DNA of 64,000 nt, from contig NZ_JAEUFG010000004.1 in the NCBI RefSeq assembly GCF_018588585.1, positions 186,001 through 250,000 of the forward strand, given 5' to 3'. The notes beneath the pieces were generated by a model, which saw only the letters and a list, made by a program, of their open reading frames with translations, was not told the DNA's origin and made no database searches. Of the stretch, positions 17,820 to 26,961 are shown piece after piece. A program made the translations under genes and the position numbers. This stretch comes from Bacillus sp. SM2101 (GTDB lineage: Bacteria; Bacillota; Bacilli; Bacillales; SM2101). Numbering within the stretch: the stretch's first letter is position 1; each line of letters opens with the position of its first letter.

Positions 17820-20399
17820 TTAATTAATCATATCTTGTTGTTTTAATATTTCAACCGTACCAGTCTCACCGTTAATTCTAACCATTTGTCCATCCTTCAA
17901 TGTTGCTGTTGCAGAAGGTATACCGACAACTGCAGGAATCCCATATTCTCTTGCTACAATTCCACCGTGACTAACAGGACCACCATACTCCATGATTAGC
18001 CCTTTTGCAGTCATGAATAACGGTGTCCAAGCAGGGTTCGTACTTTCAGTAACAAGAATCTCCCCTTCTAATAACTCAGCTTTATTCGGGTCAAAAATAA
18101 CCCTTACTTTGCCCTCATAAATACCTGCTGATAAAGGAACACCTTGAAGAATTTTGCTATGGGGATCAACATTTTGAGCTGAATAATATGTTTCTCCAGT
18201 ATTTAATACAATACGAGGGATCGTTGTTCTAGCAAACTCCCTTTTATATACCTCTTTGTTCGTTAGAATGGTAAGCCTTAATTGCTCCCTACTTCTTATA
18301 TCCTGCGTCCTTAAAAAAAAGATATCTTCTTGATCTTCAATTAATCCTTGCTGTTCATACAACTGACCTACTTCTAACATAACCTCTCTCGCAAGTGCCA
18401 ACATTCTGACGATATCAAACTTTGGATACTCTCTCATTCCAGCAGCTATTCGATAATCAATGATCATCTTTCTCATTTTCCTAGCTCTTCTTTTGCCTTT
18501 TAATACTTTAATTCTCTCATATATTTCATTAATTAACTGATCTGCTTTTTGCGCATTCCCATGAACCTCCTCAATGTTCCGATTGTACATTTGATCTACC
18601 ATGTATGATTTTATTAAGTTCATGATATATGCTGGATCCTCCGACCATCTCTTCACACCAAAATCTAATTCAATCGTACTTCTGTGTCCAAATTCCTTTA
18701 ACAACTGTCGCACTTTAGGGTGATTTTTTGTTGGTTCTACCCCCTCTTCATCAAAGTACTTTGCCAAATAATTAAGTTCCATACCTAATTCAACAGTTAT
18801 ACAATTTGGGAATGATTTTGTTAGCGGAACGATATCAAAATCATCACCTAACATTTTCGAGAGCTTTTTACTAATTTTTGAGAAATTAGCAAATTCCACA
18901 CAATATAAGGCTTGCTTCTGAGATAATATGAATGCGTTGACAAGTGTATCCTTAATAAAATCCAACTTCTCTTCAACAGTTTGGAGAGAACATGCGAGCC
19001 TCATATGTTCTTCTACTACAGCATGACCTATCTTCTTCATCTGTCCATATCTGTCTTCGGAAGCGATTTTATTAGCTTCAACATATGGCTTAACCATACT
19101 AATAGCATATTTAACGATGCCCCAAGGTATTTTAAATTTGATTCCTTGGTTAGTAAACTGTTTTCCATGATGTTTTAATACAGCATTCATCGTACCTTCG
19201 AGTGGGAGATCGTTTCCCGCAAAAGCTTTCGCAAATTGCTTTCCAACAAATTTATTTGCTAATAAATAAGTGATATCAGCAAATATTCTTCCACCAGCCT
19301 CTTTTACAAATCCACCATCCAATGGCTTATTGCGACTTGTCATCACATTTACGATCGTCGGAACCATATGCCCAAACAGCTCAAATCCTAACGGTGTAAA
19401 AGGCTCCTTCATTCCTAACATAACTGTACTTACTGATAAATATGCTCTAAGTTTTTTATCTTGAATAAAACTGTCTATCGGGAATAATGAAGTGATGTCT
19501 CTTGATTGAACAATATATAATTCATCGTTATGATCTATAGCAAACTCAATGTCTTGAGGTTTACTAAAGTATGCCTCAACCTTAATAGCTTCTTTGACAA
19601 TCGATTCGATGTGCAGATTTTCCAATGAACTACCGTTCTTTAAACCGTCCCTTATTGGTACATATTCAATCCCATCTTCACCATATTGACACAAGCATTC
19701 TTTTGAAGATAGTTCTTCTATCAGTACCTTTCCATTCGACTTCGATACCGTATACTGATCTGGATTCACTTCACCACTTACAATCGCTTCCCCAAGCCCA
19801 TAAGATCCATTAATGTATATCTCATTTCTATTCCCTGTAATTGGGTTTGCTGTAAATACAATACCGGATAACTTAGAATTTATCATCTCTTGAATGACGA
19901 CACTATGAGTAAAACCTGACGTAACATCATACTTAGTTCTATAATCAATAGCTCTTTCATTCCAGAGGGACTGCCAACATAATAGAACTTTGTCAATGAT
20001 ATCTTTTCGTGTTACGTTTAAATACGTGCTATATTGCCCAGCAAAACTCATTCCAGGTAAATCTTCAACAGTTGAACTACTTCTAACAGCTACACGTTTA
20101 CTAGCGATTTTAGTCAATTGATCTTCAATATGCTTTTGTAATTCTATTGAAAACAACTCTTTAGTGAATAATGATTTTATAGTCAAGGATTTCTCTTTCG
20201 CTGACGTCTCTTCATTTAAAATCCTGCTAATTTTTTCTCCTATGAAATTTTTTTGAATATATGAATTATAAGCATCAGAAGTAATAACAAAGCCATTTGG
20301 TACATTTAAGCCTTGATTATACATTTTGCTCAAATTGTACCCTTTGCCGCCAACAGCTTGAAAATCTTCCTCTCCTATTTCATAAAACCATCTAATCAT
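17820..20399 (-). CDS. PEP synthase / rifampicin phosphotransferase-like enzyme
   Basis: 859 residues from the ATG at 20399, which has AAGGAGGA 7 nt upstream; an ATG seven codons earlier overlaps that site. The N-terminal ATP-grasp domain starts GGKGYNLSKM. A middle domain spans about residues 320-750. The C-terminal swivelling His domain has GGPVSHGGIVAREYGIPAVVG, its histidine being the phosphocarrier. Length (about 860, against about 790 for E. coli PEP synthase) and domain order match Bacillus Pps and rifampicin phosphotransferases, which share this architecture. The choice between PEP synthesis and antibiotic inactivation cannot be made by eye. It overlaps the TetR gene by 8 nt and is likely controlled by it. 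Confidence 0.85.
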   Translation of the reverse strand: MIRWFYEIGEEDFQAVGGKGYNLSKMYNQGLNVPNGFVITSDAYNSYIQKNFIGEKISRILNEETSAKEKSLTIKSLFTKELFSIELQKHIEDQLTKIASKRVAVRSSSTVEDLPGMSFAGQYSTYLNVTRKDIIDKVLLCWQSLWNERAIDYRTKYDVTSGFTHSVVIQEMINSKLSGIVFTANPITGNRNEIYINGSYGLGEAIVSGEVNPDQYTVSKSNGKVLIEELSSKECLCQYGEDGIEYVPIRDGLKNGSSLENLHIESIVKEAIKVEAYFSKPQDIEFAIDHNDELYIVQSRDITSLFPIDSFIQDKKLRAYLSVSTVMLGMKEPFTPLGFELFGHMVPTIVNVMTSRNKPLDGGFVKEAGGRIFADITYLLANKFVGKQFAKAFAGNDLPLEGTMNAVLKHHGKQFTNQGIKFKIPWGIVKYAISMVKPYVEANKIASEDRYGQMKKIGHAVVEEHMRLACSLQTVEEKLDFIKDTLVNAFILSQKQALYCVEFANFSKISKKLSKMLGDDFDIVPLTKSFPNCITVELGMELNYLAKYFDEEGVEPTKNHPKVRQLLKEFGHRSTIELDFGVKRWSEDPAYIMNLIKSYMVDQMYNRNIEEVHGNAQKADQLINEIYERIKVLKGKRRARKMRKMIIDYRIAAGMREYPKFDIVRMLALAREVMLEVGQLYEQQGLIEDQEDIFFLRTQDIRSREQLRLTILTNKEVYKREFARTTIPRIVLNTGETYYSAQNVDPHSKILQGVPLSAGIYEGKVRVIFDPNKAELLEGEILVTESTNPAWTPLFMTAKGLIMEYGGPVSHGGIVAREYGIPAVVGIPSATATLKDGQMVRINGETGTVEILKQQDMIN

Positions 20400-21075
20400 C
20401 AAATTCCTCCTTATGCTCAAGCCGCTTTCTAGATTGCTGAACGTATTGAAGGGCTACTTCTTTAATTTGAATCATATTACTAGAAACACCTAATTCACGA
20501 TTGATAAGATCTTCATTAAAAGCTAACAACATTTCAAATTCTTCATATGCTTCGACATCGGTAGAAAAAATAAGCTTTCTACATATTGAAACTACTCTAA
20601 TCATTTCCCTAGACCATAATCCAGCCAACATATTTGGGTGTTTAACATGAAAGACTCCTTCTCGAACACCTTGCAAAATGAGCTGTGTATATAATTCCGT
20701 CGTCATTACTTCAAATTGACTAGCAAAATTTTTTAGAATGATATGATTTCCATTAAATGAAAAGATTTTTCTCATTTTTGGCCATTCAGGAATTTTGCCA
20801 AGCTTGTATTCAATCAGCTGTGCAAAAATATGATTCCATAATTCAATAGTTGAACGTTGTTGATGTTGAAGAAGCTTCTCATAATCAGTTTTTAATTCAT
20901 CTATATAACGCGAGGTGATTGCTTCGAGAATTTCATCTTTCGATTTGAAATGATGATAAAATCCTCCTTTGGAACTGCCAGCTAAATTAATAATTTCTGA
21001 TACTGTTGCTTTTTCAAACCCTTTTTCCGCAAACAAATCAAACGCTGCTTGTATAATCTTATCTTTTAACTCCAA
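20392..21075 (-). CDS. TetR-family transcriptional regulator
   Basis: 227 residues. The start is a TTG at 21075 with AAGGAGG 8 nt upstream; a longer frame to 21099 would swallow that site. The N-terminal helix-turn-helix is typical (ATVSEIINLAGSSKGGFYHHFKSKDEIL, about residues 22-50), and the C-terminal ligand domain is helical. It overlaps the downstream PEP-utilising enzyme by 8 nt, so both are one operon. The near-palindrome at 21095-21117 is the probable autoregulatory operator. The ligand is unknown. Confidence 0.92.
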   Translation of the reverse strand: MELKDKIIQAAFDLFAEKGFEKATVSEIINLAGSSKGGFYHHFKSKDEILEAITSRYIDELKTDYEKLLQHQQRSTIELWNHIFAQLIEYKLGKIPEWPKMRKIFSFNGNHIILKNFASQFEVMTTELYTQLILQGVREGVFHVKHPNMLAGLWSREMIRVVSICRKLIFSTDVEAYEEFEMLLAFNEDLINRELGVSSNMIQIKEVALQYVQQSRKRLEHKEEFDD

Positions 21076-21094
21076 CTTATTAGCCTCCTTTTTA

Positions 21095-21117
21095 AACAAA
21101 CCGACCGGCGGTCTGTT
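21095..21117. promoter_or_regulatory. Probable TetR operator
   Basis: Core ACCGACCGGCGGT, palindromic except for one pair, flanked by AACAA and CTGTT. It lies 20 bp before the TetR start. The G+C-rich core stands out in AT-rich surroundings and resembles known TetR boxes. Confidence 0.65.
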
Positions 21118-21232
21118 AAATGTATCTTACAATAAATTGCAAGTTCAGTCAAAGAAAATACCCTTATTGTGTAGGATTAATACTCTTGAAGATAATAACT
21201 GTTGTTAACACTATTTAAATTTTCAGAATAAA

Positions 21233-21261
21233 TTGACTTTTTAGACGATGTGTAATATACT
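21233..21261 (+). promoter_or_regulatory. Sigma-A promoter of the SDR gene at 21308
   Basis: TTGACT (21233-21238), 17-bp spacer, TATACT (21256-21261), about 45 bp before the start codon. Confidence 0.65.
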
Positions 21262-21307
21262 ATCATTCACATAAGAATTCCGGAATTTATGAAAAAGGGG
21301 AACGGAT

Positions 21308-22003
21308 ATGCAAAATATAAATGGGAAAGTTGTCATTATTACTGGTGCTGGGAGCGGTTTAGGGAAAGAAACTGCCATTGCCTTTGCTAAATGTGGAGCT
21401 AATGTAGTTATTTGTGGACGGGAGTATGCTAAGCTTGAAGAGGTTGAGCGCTACATCACAAGTCAGTATAATGTTAAAGTTCTGCCTATCCGTGCAGATG
21501 TTTCATCCCAATCTGATGTTAGAATGCTTATACAGGCAGCTACGGCTAAGTTCGAACGGATCGACATATTAATCAATAACGCGGCTGTATTTGAACAATA
21601 TCACATTTTTGAAAGCCCCTTGGATTCATGGGAGTACCAAATAACGAATAATGCTACAAGTGTATTCTTAATGATAAGAGAATGTTTACCAGTTATGAGA
21701 AGCCAAAAGTCAGGACAGATCATCAACATTACTTCAGGCCTAGCGAAGGAAGGTGCTGCTGGTTTTGGTGCCTACGCTGCCAGCAAAGCGGCCATTGAAG
21801 CATTATCCTATACTGTAGATGATGAAGAACATAAAAATGGGATTACGTCACACGTTTTTAACCCTGGTGCGATGAAAACGAACTTGGTGACAACAGGTGA
21901 TGACCCTGCAAATATCGCACCCTATTTAGTTAAACTAGCACAATGGCAATCTTCTAGTGAAAAGAAAGTACTGCAAGTTGACCATATCCAGCAAGCGGAA
22001 TAA
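21308..22003 (+). CDS. Short-chain dehydrogenase/reductase
   Basis: 231 residues with the classical SDR fold: NAD(P)-binding TGAGSGLG (12-19), structural NNA (DILINNAAVF), catalytic serine in INITSGLA and YAASK as the Y-x3-K pair. It has an AAGGGG site and the promoter at 21233. The substrate is unknown. The position after CGRE (C-x-R) suggests NADP use. It is monocistronic and followed by a terminator. Confidence 0.9.
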   Translation: MQNINGKVVIITGAGSGLGKETAIAFAKCGANVVICGREYAKLEEVERYITSQYNVKVLPIRADVSSQSDVRMLIQAATAKFERIDILINNAAVFEQYHIFESPLDSWEYQITNNATSVFLMIRECLPVMRSQKSGQIINITSGLAKEGAAGFGAYAASKAAIEALSYTVDDEEHKNGITSHVFNPGAMKTNLVTTGDDPANIAPYLVKLAQWQSSSEKKVLQVDHIQQAE

Positions 22004-22134
22004 CTGTTATTATGTAACTCTAACCGTTTTCACCAAGATTTTATACATTTAACCTTGGCGACATCATTAGCTGGACGTTTAAAATTCAACATTTGTATAT
22101 GATTTTAATATCGGTATGAAAAGATCATTAGCTA

Positions 22135-22167
22135 AAAACAACAGACCTGCTCTCTGTTGTTTTTTTA
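22135..22167 (+). terminator. Terminator of the SDR gene
   Basis: Arms AAAAACAACAGA / TCTGTTGTTTTT around a 7-nt loop, followed by T7. Located 130 bp after the stop. Confidence 0.8.
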
Positions 22168-22170
22168 TGT

Positions 22171-22327
22171 GGTTGATTTCGCATTCATGTTGCTTTTCGT
22201 AATTAGACCTAAATACGATTATAACTAATGTTCGAGGCAGCTTTTCTTCTGTACAACGAAATCTAACAAATTAAACGACGCTTTATGGTAATAGTTTGCT
22301 AACAATAGCAACAAAATTTGAAAGGAG
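22171..22327 (+). repeat. MITE-like repeat, copy 3 (degenerate ends)
   Basis: About 157 bp. The start GGTTGATTTCGCATTCATGT and the middle CTAATGTTCGAGGCA match the family (AAGGCTGTTTTCGCATTAAT; CTAATATTCGGGGCA). The end AACAATAGCAACAAAATTTG resembles the 3' block. Terminal repeats are eroded. Confidence 0.5.
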
Positions 22328-22353
22328 ACTTTCATTTAAATTGAATCCTTCTC

Positions 22354-22743
22354 TTATTTTGGTTTAGTAGCAACGGAGCCTAGATGTTTCATACTAACCA
22401 TTTTCTTATATGAGTTAATTTTGTCTTCAAGCATCTTTTCCGTGTCAACCAAGGTTTTCACTTGATTTTGAATCTCACTCCTATGTTCTTCGAGCAGTTG
22501 TAAGCGAGCGATTGTTGTATGCTCTCCTTCAATATACAATTGTGCGTATTCTCTAATTTTTGCAATTGGCATTTGTGTCTGTTTTAGTTTCATCACAAAT
22601 CGAAGCCAATTAAGATGTGCATCACTATACATTCTATCTTTATTCTTGTTGCGATCTGGTTCTATGATTTTCTCTTTTTCATAATACCGTAATGTATGAG
22701 TACTGACTCCTAATATTTTAGCGACCTCACTGATTGTATACAT
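22354..22743 (-). CDS. MerR-family transcriptional regulator
   Basis: 129 residues. The N-terminal winged helix is typical (MYTISEVAKILGVSTHTLRYYEKEKII), followed by a coiled coil (LLEEHRSEIQNQVKTLVDTEKMLEDKI), which is the dimer helix. The C-terminus is short and without cysteines, like the AdhR/aldehyde-responsive subgroup. Such proteins twist promoters with 19-bp spacers. One such promoter lies at 27087-27117 in front of another SDR gene and is a possible target. Confidence 0.9.
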   Translation of the reverse strand: MYTISEVAKILGVSTHTLRYYEKEKIIEPDRNKNKDRMYSDAHLNWLRFVMKLKQTQMPIAKIREYAQLYIEGEHTTIARLQLLEEHRSEIQNQVKTLVDTEKMLEDKINSYKKMVSMKHLGSVATKPK

Positions 22744-22858
22744 GACATCCCATCCCCCCTATTCTTATATTACCTCGGACAGCGTAGTGCTCACAAATAA
22801 TTAAGATGTTCATATAATGAGTGCTATCGGTCAAATGACTAAATGGTAAAAAACTGTT

Positions 22859-23020
22859 CTACTCAGAATCATCTTTAATTTTGCCCTTTCTTAAGGTAAA
22901 ATAAATTTCCAAAGCGACTAATAAAACTAAGCCAACAATAATATACTTCACCTCTTGATTGAAATGACCGATCGTCAAGACCATAGAAACGATAATGATT
23001 TTGATTAATTTACTGCTCAC
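22859..23020 (-). CDS. Small membrane protein (53 aa)
   Basis: A GTG at 23020, preceded by GGAGAG at 7-nt spacing, opens a 53-residue frame ending in TAG. It reads MSSKLIKIIIVSMVLTIGH, then a second hydrophobic helix YIIVGLVLLVALEIYFTL and a charged tail KGKIKDDSE. The two-helix plan and good ribosome site suggest a real gene. I do not recognise the family. Confidence 0.55.
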   Translation of the reverse strand: MSSKLIKIIIVSMVLTIGHFNQEVKYIIVGLVLLVALEIYFTLRKGKIKDDSE

Positions 23021-23696
23021 TTGCTACTCTCCAGTTCTCTTAGTTGCTTGAAATACTAAATTTTATATAGTAGTAAATGTTCATTGAAGTTAACAATTTA
23101 TTCGGATTTATTTTACTGCATATTTTACTATTTTATATGACCAGCTTGTGATTTTACTTTTATATTTAATCATATGATTAATTACACTTTGCATTGACGT
23201 TGAATACTTCAAAAGTTTATCTAGTTATTGAATGCTAAATTTCAACTTATATTTCCTCTTATAACAATTCAATTATCATATGTAAGACGCATAAAATGAC
23301 AATTCGTTACACCATTTTGACTGTACTATTTTTAAAGAAGGCTGTTGTCGCATTAATTGGTGCTATTCTCTTTCTAAGGTTAAACACGCATATATCCAGC
23401 TTTCGTGGTAAATTGCTAATTCAATTATTGAGCTCTCATGATACGAGCCATTTTTAATAAAAATAGTACGAAAAGAGCCTTTATTACATTTCAATACCAT
23501 CATCACTTAACACTGACAGCCTTGACTATCCAACATAGCCCTTTTAATATAGCGAAAAACAAAGATTTTTATATAAATGAACGAAGAAGATTATAATAAT
23601 GAGCATAGGATATTTTAAACAATATGTTTCATATAAATATATTAAACGAAACATTTACAATGTAGAATGACCGACAATAACTAGGGAGGGAACATA
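23021..23696. other. Intergenic region upstream of the second ECF operon
   Basis: 676 bp that hold MITE-like copy 4 (23338-23482) and, just before the sigma gene, a 7-bp inverted repeat ATGTTTC...GAAACAT (23623-23653). The GAAAC inside it could be part of an ECF -35 element, but I cannot fix a matching -10. Confidence 0.4.
23338..23482 (+). repeat. MITE-like repeat, copy 4
   Basis: 145 bp, from AAGGCTGTTGTCG to CGAAAAGAGCCTTT, with near-perfect terminal inverted repeats. It carries no ORF. Confidence 0.75.
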
Positions 23697-24221
23697 GTGC
23701 AACGAGATGAAAAGAAAAATGAAGTGCTTTCCCTATATGACTTGTATAGTAGGCGAGTGTTAAAGTTTATTTTTACATTAACTAAAGACTACCATACAGC
23801 TGAAGACTTAACCCACGAAACTTTTATAAAAGTATATAACTCGTATGGTCAGTTAAAAAATAAAGATAAAGTTGAAAGCTGGATATTCAGGATTGCTCAC
23901 AATATTACAATGGATTATATGAGACGGAAAAAATTTAATATTTTTGAGCACTTTAGTCATCAATACCGAGAGAAAGAAGCTAACAATACATTAGAAAGCG
24001 CTATTATGATCAATGAAAGCTTTCAAGAATTGTATGAAGCTCTTGGTAAGTTAAAACCGAGTTATCGTGAAGTGGTCATACTTAGAAAAATTGAGGGGAT
24101 GTCCACGAAAGAAACGTGTGAAATTTTAGGTTGGAGTGAGAGTAAAGTTAAATCAACTTTACTTAGAGCTCTAAAAGCGCTACAACAAGAATTGTCGAAG
24201 GGAGAATGGGTTTATGAGTAA
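23697..24221 (+). CDS. ECF-type RNA polymerase sigma factor (SigW/SigV-like)
   Basis: 174 residues. Region 2 is strong (HTAEDLTHETFIKVYNSYGQ, then VESWIFRIAHNITMDYMRRKK) and region 4 is complete (LKPSYREVVILRKIEGMSTKETCEILGWSESKVKSTLLRALKALQ). The start is GTG at 23697 with a GGGAGGG site. The stop overlaps the next start by 8 nt (ATGAGTAA). It would be held inactive by the following membrane protein. The regulon is unknown. Confidence 0.92.
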   Translation: MQRDEKKNEVLSLYDLYSRRVLKFIFTLTKDYHTAEDLTHETFIKVYNSYGQLKNKDKVESWIFRIAHNITMDYMRRKKFNIFEHFSHQYREKEANNTLESAIMINESFQELYEALGKLKPSYREVVILRKIEGMSTKETCEILGWSESKVKSTLLRALKALQQELSKGEWVYE

Positions 24222-24786
24222 CCAACATGATCATAACCTCTTTAAAGATGTGAAGAATTTAGATGAAAGTATTTCTTGGGATCCTAAAAGACAATTCGAA
24301 CTTAGAAAAAGAATAGAAAGTGAGATAAGTAATCCAAAGAGAGAGCGCAAATTAAAATCCAATTTACTCCCAATAGCAGGTATGGTTGCAGCAATGTGCA
24401 TCATTATCATTTTGTTTTCTTCATCAACATTATTAGAAGAAAGTGTGGAGTTGGGGAATACATCTGGTGAGCAATTTGCTGAAGCAGAACTTCAAGTAGA
24501 AGATGTGCTTACTGAGAATAACAAAATTTATACCGTAAATTTAGATGTTGAAAAAGGTTCGGAGTGTAACTTTTGGTTAAATAACCTGCATAATAGCTAT
24601 AACTATAAATACAAAGTATATGCTCCTGACGGTACTCTCGTTGGTAAATCAGAAACAGCTAAATCACAAGAGAGGTTATATGCAGTGGATTTAAGTAAAT
24701 ATGGATCAGGTGTTTATACGGTAAAAGTATATTCCCCCTATGGCAATATTGGTGGAAAGTATGTACTAAGGGTTAGAAATTTTTAA
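24214..24786 (+). CDS. Probable membrane anti-sigma factor without zinc finger
   Basis: 190 residues, translationally coupled to the sigma gene. The N-terminal 45 residues are charged and helical (DPKRQFELRKRIESEIS), and a transmembrane helix follows at about 51-68. The outer part has a beta-rich domain resembling PPC or bacterial pre-peptidase domains (YKYKVYAPDGTLVGKSET; YGSGVYTVKVYSPYGN). No ZAS cysteine motif is present. Position and topology support an anti-sigma role; the sigma-binding segment would be the N-terminal helices. Signal unknown. Confidence 0.75.
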   Translation: MSNQHDHNLFKDVKNLDESISWDPKRQFELRKRIESEISNPKRERKLKSNLLPIAGMVAAMCIIIILFSSSTLLEESVELGNTSGEQFAEAELQVEDVLTENNKIYTVNLDVEKGSECNFWLNNLHNSYNYKYKVYAPDGTLVGKSETAKSQERLYAVDLSKYGSGVYTVKVYSPYGNIGGKYVLRVRNF

Positions 24787-24894
24787 ACACAAAATCGGTC
24801 AGAAGTTGTAGATTACTTTACCTCTTCCTACCGTATGAGATAAGCATACATAACTGTAAAATCTAAATTACCAAAAACAATTGGAGTGATTTAG

Positions 24895-25362
24895 ATGATA
24901 CAGAGTATATACGAAACCCATTTACAAGTGAAAGATTTAGATCAAAGCATTGCGTTTTTTGAAAAGCTCGGACTTCAACTAGCGCATCGAATTTATGAAA
25001 GAAAATGCGCGTTCTTTTTTATTGGAAATAAGGAACAAATGCTTGGCCTATGGGAAGTACCAGCCGGGCAAGAAATTGCAAAGCGACATTTTGCATTCAG
25101 CGTACAATTAGCAAAACTAAAAACATCAATAGAATGGTTAAATGACAAAGATATTAAGCTTGCTGAAGATTTTTTTGGTAGAGAACCGATTGAACCAATC
25201 GTATTTACTTGGATGCCTGCTGCTTCAGTTTATTTTTATGATCCTGATGGAAACAGTTTAGAATTTGTCTCGGTATTAGAAGGTGACCCGCTAGATCTAA
25301 ATGAGATGCTTTATTTAAGTGAATGGGATGAAATGAGAAAGAACGAACAAAGAAAGATGTAA
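24895..25362 (+). CDS. VOC (glyoxalase/bleomycin-resistance fold) protein
   Basis: 155 residues with the paired beta-alpha-beta-beta-beta modules of the VOC fold: IYETHLQVKDLDQSIAFFEKLG at the start and VYFYDPDGNSLEFVSVL near the end. Metal ligands are likely H9 and the glutamate in SLEFV. The reaction may be isomerase, dioxygenase or resistance binding, and cannot be chosen here. It is monocistronic with a terminator shared with the converging gene. Confidence 0.85.
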   Translation: MIQSIYETHLQVKDLDQSIAFFEKLGLQLAHRIYERKCAFFFIGNKEQMLGLWEVPAGQEIAKRHFAFSVQLAKLKTSIEWLNDKDIKLAEDFFGREPIEPIVFTWMPAASVYFYDPDGNSLEFVSVLEGDPLDLNEMLYLSEWDEMRKNEQRKM

Positions 25363-25368
25363 ACAAAA

Positions 25369-25411
25369 ATTCCCTTGGTATCTTCTCAAATGAAGCTGTC
25401 AAGGGAATCTT
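25369..25411. terminator. Shared terminator between convergent genes
   Basis: Outer arms ATTCCCTTG / CAAGGGAAT with an inner CTTC / GAAG stem, lying between stops at 25362 and 25417. Confidence 0.65.
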
Positions 25412-25416
25412 TCGTA

Positions 25417-26592
25417 TTAATTTGGCACTTTGGCAAATGATAGGTCAATTATGTCTTCAGTCGACTCCATTCCACGATATACAACCCGATAAACAAAACG
25501 ACCCTTTCTCGCAATAAAATCAGATTTAGTATCGGTTTTTCTAAGCCATAGCACATCAAATTCACTATGAAATTGTTGCTCGTAAAACCCGTCATAGTCA
25601 TTAGTATATTTATCTTTTAAAGATTGTGTAAATGCTTTTGCCAACCATTCACTCCTTATTTCATACCCATAAGATTTAAGTGAATGACGATAAACGTCAC
25701 TTTTGTCATCCCACATCGTATTCGGGACTATAACTTGCTCTTCAAGTTCATAATAATTAGGTACTAAAATACTCGATTGTTCTGTGTAATAATTTGCCCG
25801 TCTATCAATCTCACCATTCCTTGTAACGTACTCAAAATTATCAATTACATTTGACATGTGAACGATAGGTAATTCTTTATTGGGAATTTCAGGGAATCTT
25901 TCTTGAGTAATGTACATAATAGTATTACTCACTATATAAATCATCCAAATCGTCGCAAGCGCAATCGTACCACTTCCTATCATTTTACTCCGTTTCATTT
26001 TCTTCTTGTAATCTAATTTACGGTCGAATAAATGCCCCGCTTTCATTTTTTTCATTAGCTTTGACAAATGGAACATGCCAGTAATCATATTAAAGCAAAC
26101 ACTAACGTAAATAAGTATCATCACTGCTGCATCTATGAAGTTATCTTCTACATAATTGTCAACAGGATCGATAAATAATGTACTCATTTGCAATATAATA
26201 ATTATTATTAAAAGAAATAGAACCATCCAACACCTTTTAGTAATATCCCTTTTAAGTATAGATACAGTTTCTGCTAGTTCACTAGCGTCTGTATGAATTT
26301 CAGATGTAATATCGTCACTTCCTCTAAATATTTGAACGAATCCACGTGAGCCAATATGTTCCCAACCAGCCTGTTTATAAAAATCAATTCTGTTATAGTA
26401 TTGATCGTTAACTTTGAATATATCACATCTGTAATTCACTTTTTCTGGTTCACTTTTTTCAAATGTCGCAAAAAAATGACCGATATTTATCAACTTCCAT
26501 CCTTCTAAGGACATATTAGAAAACCATGCTTCCTGCTCCTCAATATACCAACTCTCAAGCCATAAGAATTTCTTTTTTAGCTTATTTTTCAT
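25417..26592 (-). CDS. DUF2812-domain membrane protein
   Basis: 391 residues from the ATG at 26592, which has GAGGAAG upstream; this start overlaps the end of the PadR gene by 11 nt. The N-terminal part (LESWYIEEQEAWFSNMSLEGWKL, then YRCDIFKVNDQYYNRIDFYKQAGWEHIG) is the DUF2812 domain. Four hydrophobic helices follow (about 123-145, 155-178, 205-225, and a weaker one). An extracytoplasmic C-terminal region of about 150 residues holds no known domain. DUF2812 genes are commonly paired with PadR regulators, as here. Function is unknown; an envelope stress role is possible. Confidence 0.85.
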   Translation of the reverse strand: MKNKLKKKFLWLESWYIEEQEAWFSNMSLEGWKLINIGHFFATFEKSEPEKVNYRCDIFKVNDQYYNRIDFYKQAGWEHIGSRGFVQIFRGSDDITSEIHTDASELAETVSILKRDITKRCWMVLFLLIIIIILQMSTLFIDPVDNYVEDNFIDAAVMILIYVSVCFNMITGMFHLSKLMKKMKAGHLFDRKLDYKKKMKRSKMIGSGTIALATIWMIYIVSNTIMYITQERFPEIPNKELPIVHMSNVIDNFEYVTRNGEIDRRANYYTEQSSILVPNYYELEEQVIVPNTMWDDKSDVYRHSLKSYGYEIRSEWLAKAFTQSLKDKYTNDYDGFYEQQFHSEFDVLWLRKTDTKSDFIARKGRFVYRVVYRGMESTEDIIDLSFAKVPN

Positions 26593-26911
26593 TTGAATCT
26601 TCCTCTCTAAATAATACATCCCCATCCTCTACCATTTTAGTAAGACGCATATATTCTTGTTTGAATGCTCTACGACCACTTGAAGTAATTTGATAGTTTT
26701 TGCGCCTGCCATCGGAGTCTTCTAAAGCAATAAGTTTGTCTTTTTCCATACGCTTCAAAATACCGTAGAGTGTTCCTGGTCCCATATTCACTCTTCCTCC
26801 AGAAGCTTCTCTAATCGCACTCATGATTGCATAACCATGGAGTGGTTTATGTATAGCCAGAAGAACATAATACATCGCCTCAGTCATTGGTGCTCGCTCA
26901 TTTTCATTCAA
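26582..26911 (-). CDS. PadR-family transcriptional regulator
   Basis: 109 residues from a TTG at 26911 preceded by AAAGGTGAT; an upstream ATG (26929) has no ribosome site. The winged helix is typical of PadR-s1 (MYYVLLAIHKPLHGYAIMSAI, then MGPGTLYGILKRMEKDKLI and DGRRKNYQIT). It is the first gene of the DUF2812 operon, with overlapping genes. The perfect palindrome at 26944-26961 just upstream is the likely operator, giving autorepression. Confidence 0.92.
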   Translation of the reverse strand: MNENERAPMTEAMYYVLLAIHKPLHGYAIMSAIREASGGRVNMGPGTLYGILKRMEKDKLIALEDSDGRRKNYQITSSGRRAFKQEYMRLTKMVEDGDVLFREEDSNEK

Positions 26912-26943
26912 AATTATCACCTTTATCATTACATATATTATGT

Positions 26944-26961
26944 TATACGATATATCGTATA
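26944..26961. promoter_or_regulatory. Probable PadR operator
   Basis: TATACGATATATCGTATA, a perfect 18-bp palindrome, 33 bp before the PadR start codon. It fits the autoregulation common in this family. Confidence 0.7.
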
